From Candidatus Acidulodesulfobacterium ferriphilum (GTDB lineage: Bacteria; SZUA-79; Acidulodesulfobacterales; Acidulodesulfobacteraceae), in the NCBI GenBank assembly GCA_004195035.1, contig SGBD01000004.1:124001-188000 (forward strand): a stretch of DNA of 64,000 bases. The letters run 5' to 3'. Below are positions 27,383 through 36,265 of this stretch, one piece after another; the first letter of the stretch is position 1, and every line of letters starts with the position of its first letter. Both the position numbers and the translations under genes were made by a program. The notes below the pieces were generated by a model that had not been told where the DNA came from, ran no database searches, and saw only the letters and a list, made by a program, of their open reading frames with translations.

Positions 27383-28870
27383 TTAATATTTAAATACGGG
27401 GTGTTTATTTGCCAGCACCTCGTTAACCCTTTTAACCTTTGTTCTGCGGGGAGATTTAAGGGCGGCAGATTTTTTGGTTTTAAAGCCGATTTTTTCTACC
27501 GCCTTTAGAAACTTGTCTATCGTCTTTACTGACTCTGTCTCTGTCGGTTCTATCATGATAGCGCCGTGTATATTTTTTGGAAAGTAAACCGTTGGAGGAT
27601 GAAAGCCGTAATCTATTAAAAGCTTTGCAAGTTCAAGGGTTGATATTCCATTATCCTCTATCGCCTTATCGGTAAAAACACATTCGTGCATACATAATCT
27701 ATCTTCAAAGGGGTCTGCGCCGTTCAATATTTTGCCAAGTCTTTTTTTGATATAATTTGCGTTAAGGACGGCAATTTCGCTGACCGCCGAAATATTATCG
27801 TTTCCAAGGGAAAGAATATAAGCGTAAGCCTTTAAAAGGACGCCGAAATTACATAAAAATGGAGCGATTCTCCCGATGGTTTGTTTTTTGTCTTCGCTTA
27901 AATTATAATTACCGTTATTAAAACTCACATAGGGTACAGGCAGATAGTCCTTCAGAAAACCCGCGACTCCAACGGCTCCGCTCCCGGGTCCGCCTCCCCC
28001 GTGCGGAGTGGAAAATGTCTTGTGTAAATTAAGCTGGATTATATCTATCCCCATATCGGAAACCTTAACATTTCCGATAAAGGCATTAAAATTAGCCCCG
28101 TCCATATAAACCAATGAGCCGTTTTTATGCATGATTTCACTTATCTTTTTAATATCTTTTTCAAAAATTCCAAGGGTGTTGGGGTTTGTTATCATTATCG
28201 CCGCAACATTTTTAGAGAGGTATCCTTCCACATCTTTTGCCTCGATATGCCCGTTTGCGCCTGTTTTAATTTCCACCGGAGTAAAGCCTGCGAGGGCGGA
28301 ACTCGCAGGATTGGTTCCATGCGCGCTGTCGGGTATGAGTATGGTATCCCTTTGCTCTCCCTTTAGGTCATAATATCTTTTTATAATCTTTAATCCCGTA
28401 AATTCGCCTGCGGCGCCGGCCTGGGGCGAAAAACTAAATTCATCCAAACCTGTAAGCTCGCAAAGAATGAGATTAAAATCGTGTATTATTTTTAAAACCG
28501 GCTGAACAAGGTGAACGGGCGTTAAAGGGTGTAAATTTTTTATATTATCAAATGATGCTATTAACTCGTTTATCTTTGGATTATATTTCATGGTACAGGA
28601 ACCTAACGGATAAAAAACCGAATCTACGCACATATTCCAGCTCGATAGTCTGACAAAATGCCTGACCACGGTCGGTTCTGAAACCTCCGGAAGCCTTGGC
28701 GGCTTTTTCCTTATAAATTTTTTATTTATATAATTCTCCGGCGTTTTCTCTAATTCTGAATCTTTAAGCCCGCAATCAGGGATGCTTATGCCGCAAACCC
28801 CTTTAGAGCCCTGACGAATTAATAAATCCTCATCAAAAAAAAGACCTGAAATTCCCGGAAAATTTACCAT
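27383..28870 (-). CDS. gcvPB: Glycine decarboxylase (P-protein), subunit 2
   Basis: C-terminal half of the two-piece P-protein; carries the PLP lysine K284 in NLHKTFSTPHGGGGPG. 495 residues. PLGSCTMKYNPK and AHGTNPASSALAGF are typical. It pairs with gcvPA directly upstream (3-bp gap). The split arrangement is common in anaerobes and thermophiles. In the reverse direction the system makes glycine from CO2, ammonia and methylene-THF. Confidence 0.95.
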   Translation of the reverse strand: MVNFPGISGLFFDEDLLIRQGSKGVCGISIPDCGLKDSELEKTPENYINKKFIRKKPPRLPEVSEPTVVRHFVRLSSWNMCVDSVFYPLGSCTMKYNPKINELIASFDNIKNLHPLTPVHLVQPVLKIIHDFNLILCELTGLDEFSFSPQAGAAGEFTGLKIIKRYYDLKGEQRDTILIPDSAHGTNPASSALAGFTPVEIKTGANGHIEAKDVEGYLSKNVAAIMITNPNTLGIFEKDIKKISEIMHKNGSLVYMDGANFNAFIGNVKVSDMGIDIIQLNLHKTFSTPHGGGGPGSGAVGVAGFLKDYLPVPYVSFNNGNYNLSEDKKQTIGRIAPFLCNFGVLLKAYAYILSLGNDNISAVSEIAVLNANYIKKRLGKILNGADPFEDRLCMHECVFTDKAIEDNGISTLELAKLLIDYGFHPPTVYFPKNIHGAIMIEPTETESVKTIDKFLKAVEKIGFKTKKSAALKSPRRTKVKRVNEVLANKHPVFKY

Positions 28871-28873
28871 CTT

Positions 28874-30328
28874 TTACACCGCCGTTTTTATTATATCTTT
28901 TGCGCTTTCCGCATATCTTTCGATATCGTCCATATCGTTATTTTCCGTTGCAGAGACCAAAATCCCGCTTTCGGCAATTTGTATGCCTGCTAAAATCCCT
29001 TTATCCGCCATTTTTTCAATAAACCGGAGAGCGGTAATTTTTTCATTTTTGATCTTTAATGTAAACTCGTTAAAAAAATCGCCCGAAAACCACGGCTCAA
29101 AAAATCCGGTTTTTAGAAGTTTTTCATATAATATATGCGCAAGTTTAAGATTTAAAAGCGATAACTCCCCGAATCCTCTTTTTGAACATAAAGAAAGATA
29201 AATGGCCGCCCTGACGGCATTTAAAGAATTGTTAGTGCAAATATTCGAGGTTGCGGCACCGCGCCTTATATGCTGTTCCCTCGTCGCGAGAATAAAGGCA
29301 TAAGCGTCCTTGTTTTTGGCGTCTTTTGTCTTTCCGACAATCCTTCCCGGCATCTGCCTGATATAATCTTTCTTTGCGCCAAAAAGCCCGAGAAGCGGAC
29401 CGCCGAAATTCATATAATTGCCGAATGAATTTCCTTCTCCTGCAAATATATCGGCGTTATAAAAACCGGGAGGGTTTATGACGCCGAAACTAAACGGCTC
29501 CGTTGAGGAAACAACAAAAAACGGCTTTGGATTAAAGCTGTGAACTAAAGGTTCTAATTCCCCTAAATCTTCTATGATTCCGTAATAGTTCGGCTGCTGA
29601 ATAACCACCGTGGAAACATTATTTTTAAGTTTTAATTTTAAATCGCTTAAATCGGTTTGACCTGTTTTCCTATCAAGCTTGACCGTTTCTATTTTTGCCT
29701 TTATATCACCTATAAATGATTTAATAACCGAAAAATAATGCGGATTAATCCCTTCGGAAATTAAAATTAAATGATCCGAATGGGGATTTATTTCATTTTT
29801 TGAATAATTATTTTGAGGCTGCCTGTTTTGGAGACTTTGATTCGGATTTGCATTTAAATAAAGCCTCAGGGACATTAATATCGCCTCTGCCAAGCTTTCT
29901 GCGCCGTCATACATAGATGCGTTTACGACATCCATTCCCAAAATCTCTGCCGCCATGGATTGAAATTCAAATAAAGCAAAAAGGGTTCCCTGACTAACCT
30001 CAGGTTGATAAGGCGTATATGGAGTATAAAATTCGGATCTGGAAATAAGACTGTCTATTGCCGCTGGAACAAAATGACTATAAACCCCTCCGCCCGCAAA
30101 GATAGAAAATCGGTTTTTATCAGGAAGTTTTAAGGCAATATCTTCAAAATAACGGTATAAAGATGACTCATCCATTCCTCGGGAGAGTGTTTTTAAATTA
30201 TCGGCATCTATTAAAGTAATGTCTCCAATAATTTTCTCGAATAATTCCTTTTTGCCCTCTACATTAAGAACGGAATAAAGCCTTTTAATATCGGTTTCGG
30301 AATTTGGAAAATAACGAAAATTAGGCAT
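28874..30328 (-). CDS. gcvPA: Glycine decarboxylase (P-protein), subunit 1
   Basis: N-terminal half of the split P-protein, about 484 residues. FYTPYTPYQPEVSQGTLFAL, MYDGAESLAEAILM, FGNYMNFGGPLLGLF and IRRGAATSNICTNNSL are recognisable. The frame opens at an ATG at 30352, but the ATG at 30328 (MPNFRYFPNSETD) matches the usual N-terminus; either way it overlaps gcvH. An Asn/Gln-rich insert near 165-185 looks like a flexible loop. Confidence 0.94.
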   Translation of the reverse strand: MPNFRYFPNSETDIKRLYSVLNVEGKKELFEKIIGDITLIDADNLKTLSRGMDESSLYRYFEDIALKLPDKNRFSIFAGGGVYSHFVPAAIDSLISRSEFYTPYTPYQPEVSQGTLFALFEFQSMAAEILGMDVVNASMYDGAESLAEAILMSLRLYLNANPNQSLQNRQPQNNYSKNEINPHSDHLILISEGINPHYFSVIKSFIGDIKAKIETVKLDRKTGQTDLSDLKLKLKNNVSTVVIQQPNYYGIIEDLGELEPLVHSFNPKPFFVVSSTEPFSFGVINPPGFYNADIFAGEGNSFGNYMNFGGPLLGLFGAKKDYIRQMPGRIVGKTKDAKNKDAYAFILATREQHIRRGAATSNICTNNSLNAVRAAIYLSLCSKRGFGELSLLNLKLAHILYEKLLKTGFFEPWFSGDFFNEFTLKIKNEKITALRFIEKMADKGILAGIQIAESGILVSATENNDMDDIERYAESAKDIIKTAV

Positions 30329-30713
30329 GGGAGGATGCCACGAAAGATTCATAGGTATTTTTATCCATTAAGCCTGATGCATCCGGACGGTCGTACGTTT
30401 CCACTCTGGCAATATAACCTGACCCGTAAGGATCCGTATTAATGAGTTCGGAAGAATCGTTTAAATTGAGATTAACGGAAAGAATTTTAAGGGTGACAGG
30501 CGCATATATCTCCGAAACCGACTTTACGGACTCTATTTCCCCTACCTTTTCCCCTTTTTGATAAGTTTTTCCGACATCTGGAAGGGTAATATATATTATA
30601 TCTCCAAGTTCGGATTGGGCAAAATCGGAAATCCCCAGATAAAAAATATTATCTGTCTCTTTTGAAATCCATTCATGGGATTCCGAGAAATAAAATTGGC
30701 CGTTAATCGTCAT
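30321..30713 (-). CDS. gcvH: Glycine cleavage system H protein
   Basis: Lipoyl carrier that shuttles the aminomethyl group between the P, T and L proteins. 130 residues. The lipoylated lysine is K64 in GEIESVKSVSEIYAPV. HEWI and LGDIIYITLPDVG are conserved. It sits between gcvT (25-bp gap) and gcvPA (overlap). No lipoyl dehydrogenase (L-protein) gene is in the window. Confidence 0.96.
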   Translation of the reverse strand: MTINGQFYFSESHEWISKETDNIFYLGISDFAQSELGDIIYITLPDVGKTYQKGEKVGEIESVKSVSEIYAPVTLKILSVNLNLNDSSELINTDPYGSGYIARVETYDRPDASGLMDKNTYESFVASSHA

Positions 30714-30738
30714 TTTAAACGCTCCTTACTTAATTTAA

Positions 30739-31920
30739 TTATGTTGATTTGCCTTTTTTGTGAAACGGCGGGTTTACAACCTCAGCCTTTTCGAAATTTC
30801 CCCTTATGTCGATAAAAAAGTTTTTTAAAGATGAAGGACTGATATTGGTATCGGAAATATATGCGCTTCCTATAGGAAACTTGTTTGACGGGCTATAAGT
30901 CCCGCTGGCAATACATCCGATAGGCTTAAGATTTTCGTCGAGAATTCTTTGTGAATGTCTGGGTATTTGCTTGCCCGAAAGTTTAAAAAAAATAAGTCTT
31001 TTCTCTTTGCTTTTAATATTTTTTAGCGCCGCTTTTCCGATAAAATCTTTTGCCCCGGAGAGATATTTTTCAAGACCTGCGTCATAAGGATTAATAGTTT
31101 CGTCAAGCTCATGGCCGTAGAGAGGCAAGGCAGCCTCGAACCTCAAAGTATCCCTCGCGCCTAAGCCGACCGGAACAAGGTTTGAAAGATAGCTATGCTT
31201 CAAAAGATAGTCCCATATAATTTTTGTCTCTTCGGCCGGCACAAATATTTCGAATCCAAACTCCCCCGTATATCCGCTCCTTGAAATTAAAGCCTCTACA
31301 TTAACATCTTTAAACAGTATGCAGCTAAACTCAAAATGTTTTAATTCCGTAACGGGCTTAGGCTTATATTTTAAATCAAAAAACCCGCATCTTCCAATTT
31401 TGACGATTTCATCTACTAAAGGGTATATTATATCCCTTGATTTAGGACCCTGAACCGAAATAAGTCCGATCTTTTCACTGACATTAGATACATTGACATC
31501 GTATCCCTTTTTTTGAAATTCGGATTGCTGATAATGAAGCCATGAAAAATCCTTTTGGGTATTGGCGGCATTTACCACTGCCATAAATTCATTTTCGGAA
31601 AACTTAAACATGGTTACATCGTCGATTATCCCGCCCTTTTCATTAAGTATCAATGAATATATTATCTCGTCAGGCTCAATTTTCGAAACATCGGCGGTAA
31701 AGACATAATCTACAAAAGCCCCCGCATCATTTCCCTTAATAATTATCTCTCCCATGTGGCTAATATCGAAAAGCCCAGAGTTATTTCTGACATTTAAATG
31801 CTCGAAGGTAATGCTTTTGTAATAAAGCGGCATTAAAAATCCAGCAAAAGGGACAATCTTAGCCCCTAATTTTACATGTTCGTCATAGAGGGGGGTTTTT
31901 TTGTTAATCTCCGTTTCCAT
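30739..31920 (-). CDS. gcvT: Aminomethyltransferase (glycine cleavage T protein)
   Basis: Transfers the methylene group from H-protein to THF, releasing ammonia. 393 residues, slightly long. Family segments: LFDISHMGEI, IIDDVTMFKF, SRSGYTGEFGFEIF and GLGARDTLRFEAALPLYG. First gene of gcvT-gcvH-gcvPA-gcvPB. I see no glycine riboswitch in the 165 bp upstream, which also holds the promoter of the divergent initiator tRNA. Confidence 0.95.
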   Translation of the reverse strand: METEINKKTPLYDEHVKLGAKIVPFAGFLMPLYYKSITFEHLNVRNNSGLFDISHMGEIIIKGNDAGAFVDYVFTADVSKIEPDEIIYSLILNEKGGIIDDVTMFKFSENEFMAVVNAANTQKDFSWLHYQQSEFQKKGYDVNVSNVSEKIGLISVQGPKSRDIIYPLVDEIVKIGRCGFFDLKYKPKPVTELKHFEFSCILFKDVNVEALISRSGYTGEFGFEIFVPAEETKIIWDYLLKHSYLSNLVPVGLGARDTLRFEAALPLYGHELDETINPYDAGLEKYLSGAKDFIGKAALKNIKSKEKRLIFFKLSGKQIPRHSQRILDENLKPIGCIASGTYSPSNKFPIGSAYISDTNISPSSLKNFFIDIRGNFEKAEVVNPPFHKKGKST

Positions 31921-32043
31921 CGAAAATAATCCATTATAAATAAATTTAATTTATTTTTACTTCTGCTTGATTAATTATTATAAATTTTATATAAAAAATC
32001 AAGGACATTTTGAGGCTTGAATTTTTGGACCGCTAAATTTATG

Positions 32044-32072
32044 TTGCAATGGAACAAATAAAATTATATAAT
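32044..32072 (+). promoter_or_regulatory. Sigma-70 promoter of the initiator tRNA
   Basis: TTGCAA and TATAAT are separated by exactly 17 bp. The expected start point lies about 7 bp downstream, just before the tRNA at 32086. The perfect -10 suits a strongly expressed tRNA gene. Confidence 0.75.
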
Positions 32073-32085
32073 GATTTAATTATAT

Positions 32086-32162
<77 letters not shown>

Positions 32163-32247
32163 TTCTACTATTCCATTCCCAATACTTTCTATTTTTAAAT
32201 CCGTACACCCCAGAGAAAGGAGTTGACCGATATTAGCCTTAATTATA

Positions 32248-33753
32248 TTAATCTATCCTGTAATAGTCGTCTTCTAATCTTACTATATCGTCTTCCTTAA
32301 GATACTCCCCGACCTGAGCCTCTATTAAAACAAGAGGGATAAGACCCGGATTTTCAAGACGGTGAACGGAGCCTATGGGAATATAAGTGGACTCGTTAGC
32401 TTTAAGAAGCACGGTTTTATCGTCAACCGTAACTAATGCCGTTCCGCTTGTTACAATCCAGTGTTCCGACCTGTGAAAATGCTTTTGAAGCGATAACTTG
32501 GCCCCGGGCTTGACGGAAATCTTTTTTATTTTATAAAGGCTCGATTCCAGTAAAATGGTATAAGACCCCCATGGCCTATGTACCGTCATATGTTGCGCAT
32601 GGAGTTCCGAATTGCTTTTCTTTAATTCCTCTACAATCTTTTTAACATTTTGCGACGACCCTCTTTTCGCTATTAAAAGCGCATCGTCCGTATCGATAAC
32701 GATTAAATCCTCTATATCGATTGTGGCAACCATTCTGCTGCTTGACATTATAAGGTTATTTTTTGAATTAATGTTTAACGCGCCTTTTAATACGGCATTG
32801 TTATTTTCATCTTTTTTAAACTCGTCGTAAAGCGAATCAAAACTGCCTAAATCGGACCACTCGATGTCGGCAAGTATTGCTTTTACCATGGGAGTTTTTT
32901 CTAAAAGCGCAAAATCTATGGAATTTTCTTCTATATTAAGCATATCATTTTCCAAAATTCTTACCATCGAACCGTCTTTTTTGGCATTGCCGTAAGCGGT
33001 ATTCGAAGATTCATAAATATTCGGGCATATTGTTTTAAGCTCTTTTAGCAATACCTCCGGCTTAAACATAAACATCCCGCTATTCCAATAAAAATTACCG
33101 CTTGAAAGGTAACGGCAAGCCGTTTCCTTATCCGGCTTTTCCTTAAAAAAAGCAACGGAAAAAACATCTTCGTATAAATCTACTCCGTCAAATGTATTCG
33201 GATTTAACAATATGTTTTTATCGGGATTATGGTTATTCTTATTATTGATTTTATCAATTAAACCGACCCCGCCACCGTTCGAGATAACCTCGATATACCC
33301 GTATCCCGTTTCGGGAGACGACGGTTTTATGCCAAACATGACTATATTGCCATCTTTAGCCGATGTTTTAGCAATTTCAATAACTTTCTTATAAGAATTT
33401 TGGTTTTTTATTAAATGATCCGACGGGGTAACAAACAGTACATCGTTTTTATTTTGATTTTTAACGGCATCGAAACAGGATAAGGCAATTGCCGCCGCAG
33501 TATTTCTACCTGCCGGCTCAAGAATAAACCTGTAATTTTTTACCCCGATTTCTTCGAGCTGGTCAAGAGCAATAAAGTACTGGTCTTTATTCGTAACAAT
33601 TAAAAAATCGCCGCAAAAATCCCTGTTGCGCAAAACCGTCATTTGAAATAAGGACATATTATCGATTAACTTATAAAATTGCTTTGGAAAAAATTTTCTC
33701 GAAATCGGCCACAACCTTGTACCGCTGCCGCCGCATAAAATAACATTGGTCAT
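32248..33753 (-). CDS. manC: Mannose-1-phosphate guanylyltransferase / mannose-6-phosphate isomerase
   Basis: Makes GDP-mannose for surface polysaccharides. 501 residues: nucleotidyltransferase domain (about 1-290; LCGGSGTRLWPISRKFFPKQF and a VTPSDHLI segment) and a C-terminal cupin isomerase domain (about 385-500; HRPWGSYTILLES, LSLQKHFHRSEHW, Zn-type His and Glu). FYWNSGMFMFKP is also typical. Same direction as ugd upstream, 138 bp apart, both serving sugar-nucleotide supply. Confidence 0.93.
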   Translation of the reverse strand: MTNVILCGGSGTRLWPISRKFFPKQFYKLIDNMSLFQMTVLRNRDFCGDFLIVTNKDQYFIALDQLEEIGVKNYRFILEPAGRNTAAAIALSCFDAVKNQNKNDVLFVTPSDHLIKNQNSYKKVIEIAKTSAKDGNIVMFGIKPSSPETGYGYIEVISNGGGVGLIDKINNKNNHNPDKNILLNPNTFDGVDLYEDVFSVAFFKEKPDKETACRYLSSGNFYWNSGMFMFKPEVLLKELKTICPNIYESSNTAYGNAKKDGSMVRILENDMLNIEENSIDFALLEKTPMVKAILADIEWSDLGSFDSLYDEFKKDENNNAVLKGALNINSKNNLIMSSSRMVATIDIEDLIVIDTDDALLIAKRGSSQNVKKIVEELKKSNSELHAQHMTVHRPWGSYTILLESSLYKIKKISVKPGAKLSLQKHFHRSEHWIVTSGTALVTVDDKTVLLKANESTYIPIGSVHRLENPGLIPLVLIEAQVGEYLKEDDIVRLEDDYYRID

Positions 33754-33891
33754 AACCGCCTACCCCCTTTTTTCTCTCTTTCTTTTCTTTGATAATTATA
33801 AATCAATTAAGATAATATGTCCCCATCGGCAAAAGGCATAGATATGTACCTGACTTAAGCGTGCTCTATTAATCTATATAATCTATTAATC

Positions 33892-35196
33892 CTATCTCCC
33901 GATAGAATAATAATTTATGCCTATTTCGGACATCTTTTTAGGGTCGTATATGTTTCTTCCGTCAAATATGACATTGCCTTTTAAATTATCTTTAATCTTT
34001 TTAAAATCCGGCACCCTGAAATCGTTCCATTCCGTCGCGATAATAAGCCCGTCGGAATCTTTTAGCGCTCCGTACATATCGCTTGCGTATCCTATCTCGG
34101 GAAAAACTTTTTTTGCGTTATCCATCGCAATTGGATCGTAAGCCTTAATTTTCGCGCCGTAAGAAAGTAATTTCGAGATAATAACTAAAGACGGCGCCTC
34201 CCTTATATCGTCGGTTTTCGGTTTAAACGATAAGCCCCATAAGGCAAAAGTCTTACCCGAAATATCCCCTTTGAAATATTTCAAAATATAACCCAATAAC
34301 GCCTCTTTTTGATAATAATTAACCTCATCGACCGCCTTCAGCAGTTTAAAATCGTATCCGTTTGTTTTTGCGGTTTGATAAAGAGCCTTAACATCCTTGG
34401 GAAAACAGCTTCCGCCATATCCGATGCCTGGAAATAAAAAAGACTTTCCGATTCTTTTATCGGAACCTATCCCTATTCTTACATTGTCCACATTTGCCCC
34501 TGCCAAAGAACATATATTGGCAAGTTCGTTCATAAATGTTATTCTCAATGCAAGCATTGCATTGGCGGCATATTTTGTAAGCTCGGAAGAATTGGTATCC
34601 ATAAAATATATAGGCGCTCCGGTTCTGACAAAAGGCTCGTAAATCTCGTCCATAATCTCTTTTGCCTTTAACGACTGCTTGTCGGCGTTTATTCCGATAA
34701 TTATCCTGTCGGGTCTCTGAAAATCTTCTATCGCGGCACCCTCCTTTAGAAATTCCGGATTCGAAACTACGCTAAAATCATCCGTTATTTTCCTCATCAT
34801 GTCATCGACCTTTCTGCAGGTTCCGACCGGAACGGTGCTTTTTACGACAACAGTTTTGTAACCGTTAATAGAATTTGCGATACTTTCGGCTACCATAAAA
34901 ACATTAGACAAATCGGCCTCTCCATTTTCCTGAGGCGGGGTTCCCACGGCTATAAAAATAACATCTGTTTTTTTAACGGCAAAATCCATGTCTTCCGTGA
35001 AAATAAGCCTTTCATTTTTTACATTTTTACCCACCAGTTCTTTAAGCCCTGGCTCGTAGATGGGTATTATACCGTTGTTTAACGAAAATACCTTGTTTGT
35101 ATCGTTATCGACGCAATATACGGTGTTTCCGGAATCGGACAAACAAGCGCCCGTAACAAGACCGACATACCCTGTTCCTATAATCGAAATATTCAT
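33892..35196 (-). CDS. ugd: UDP-glucose 6-dehydrogenase
   Basis: Oxidises UDP-glucose to UDP-glucuronate with two NAD. 434 residues. Rossmann GTGYVGLVTGACL at the N-terminus, AVGTPPQENGEADLS, NPEFLKEGAAIEDFQRPDRI, the catalytic Cys in PGIGYGGSCFPKDVKAL and ALWGLSFKPKTDDIREAPS. GDP-mannose or UDP-N-acetyl-mannosamine dehydrogenases are related, but the motif forms favour UDP-glucose. Upstream of manC. Confidence 0.93.
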   Translation of the reverse strand: MNISIIGTGYVGLVTGACLSDSGNTVYCVDNDTNKVFSLNNGIIPIYEPGLKELVGKNVKNERLIFTEDMDFAVKKTDVIFIAVGTPPQENGEADLSNVFMVAESIANSINGYKTVVVKSTVPVGTCRKVDDMMRKITDDFSVVSNPEFLKEGAAIEDFQRPDRIIIGINADKQSLKAKEIMDEIYEPFVRTGAPIYFMDTNSSELTKYAANAMLALRITFMNELANICSLAGANVDNVRIGIGSDKRIGKSFLFPGIGYGGSCFPKDVKALYQTAKTNGYDFKLLKAVDEVNYYQKEALLGYILKYFKGDISGKTFALWGLSFKPKTDDIREAPSLVIISKLLSYGAKIKAYDPIAMDNAKKVFPEIGYASDMYGALKDSDGLIIATEWNDFRVPDFKKIKDNLKGNVIFDGRNIYDPKKMSEIGINYYSIGR

Positions 35197-35476
35197 CTAT
35201 GAGATAATCCTCCTTCTTTTAACAGTTCTATAATAGAAAAACCATGAAATTCCGCTTATTAAATTTAAAATTTAATAAATTATTTATAGAATATCAATTA
35301 TATTATGATATAAGGGTTGATTTCTTCAAAAAATAAGATATAGATATATATAAATAAAATTAGTTTAATTGTACATTTATATTAAGAAAAAATCAAAAAT
35401 ATTCTTGAATATTCTTAAGGTTTCCTTTGATTTCTCCAATCTTCCTTAATGGCTTAAATTAATTTTAATTAACATC

Positions 35477-35505
35477 TTGACTTGTACAAAATAATAAAAT
35501 ATACT
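35477..35505 (+). promoter_or_regulatory. Near-consensus sigma-70 promoter of the peroxiredoxin gene
   Basis: TTGACT, 17 bp, TATACT. The start would be near 35512, leaving a 5' leader of about 60 nt that ends in an AGGAGG site. The rest of the 374-bp gap (35197-35570) is very AT-rich and shows no gene. I saw no clear OxyR or PerR site. Confidence 0.7.
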
Positions 35506-35570
35506 AAACAGTAATTATTATTAAATAAAATAATATAACAAAATTAACAAATTAAAAAGGAGGTTTTTTT

Positions 35571-36191
35571 ATGTGCGAATATTGTGAAGAGTATGAAGCG
35601 GCCGTTATCGGAAAACCGGTTCCATCATTTGGGGAAATCAATACTTTTGATCCTAAAACAGGCGGATTCGGAAAATTTAGCATAGAAGAGGCTAAAAAAA
35701 ACAAAAAATGGACTGTTCTCGTATTTTATCCCGCCGATTACACTTTTGTTTGCCCAACCGAACTGCAGGACTATGCAGGGAAACAGGAAGAACTCGAAAA
35801 GATGGGCGCTCAAATAATTTCCGTCAGCACCGATACCCATTTTGTCCATATGGCATGGCAAAGAGATGAAAAATTATTGGAAAAGGTAAAATTTGCAATG
35901 GGAGCAGATCCAACGGGAAAGGTATCCAGAATATTCGGCGTATATGACGAGGGTTCTGGACTTGCTTTAAGAGGCACATTTATAATTAATCCTGAGGGCA
36001 CGCTGGTTGCATCCGAAGTCAATTTTTACAATGTCGGCAGAAACGCAGACGAACTTGTTAGAAAGGTTGAAGCAAACATCTATGTTTCAACCCACCCTGA
36101 TGAGGTTTGCCCCGCAAAATGGCATAAGGGCGGAAAAACGATTAAACCCGGTCCTGCCGTTGTCGGACATGTCTACGAAGCCTTAAAATAA
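35571..36191 (+). CDS. 2-Cys peroxiredoxin (AhpC/Prx1 type)
   Basis: Reduces peroxides in the cytoplasm. 206 residues. Peroxidatic Cys61 in FYPADYTFVCPTE and resolving Cys180 in DEVCPAKWHKGGKTIKPG, with GTFIINPEG between. The C-terminal extension after VCP is the long AhpC/Prx type. Odd: an extra CxxC at residues 2-5 (MCEYCEEYE), not part of the normal mechanism. A strong AGGAGG site, near-consensus promoter and own terminator mark a single, highly expressed gene. No AhpF is adjacent. Confidence 0.94.
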   Translation: MCEYCEEYEAAVIGKPVPSFGEINTFDPKTGGFGKFSIEEAKKNKKWTVLVFYPADYTFVCPTELQDYAGKQEELEKMGAQIISVSTDTHFVHMAWQRDEKLLEKVKFAMGADPTGKVSRIFGVYDEGSGLALRGTFIINPEGTLVASEVNFYNVGRNADELVRKVEANIYVSTHPDEVCPAKWHKGGKTIKPGPAVVGHVYEALK

Positions 36192-36212
36192 AAAGACAAT
36201 AAAAAAGGTAAG

Positions 36213-36248
36213 AAAAAAGGGTCTGATTTCAAATCAGACCCTTTTTTT
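36213..36248. terminator. Bidirectional rho-independent terminator between the peroxiredoxin gene and purC
   Basis: Perfect inverted repeat: AAAAAGGGTCTGATTT, one central C, then its reverse complement ending in TTTTTTT. It gives a T-run after the hairpin on both strands and lies between two convergent genes, so it can end both transcripts. Confidence 0.88.
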
Positions 36249-36265
36249 ATTTTTAATTTGTAAGA

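Noticed and set aside
28290-28312. CCTGCGAG/CTCGCAGG inverted repeat inside gcvPB, resembling the in-frame hairpins
   Set aside because: It encodes the conserved NPASSALAGF motif of the P-protein, so the pairing is a by-product of required residues, not an insert.
31921-32085. Possible glycine riboswitch before gcvT
   Set aside because: The 165-bp region is AT-rich, lacks the paired aptamer stems and is partly occupied by the tRNA promoter on the other strand.
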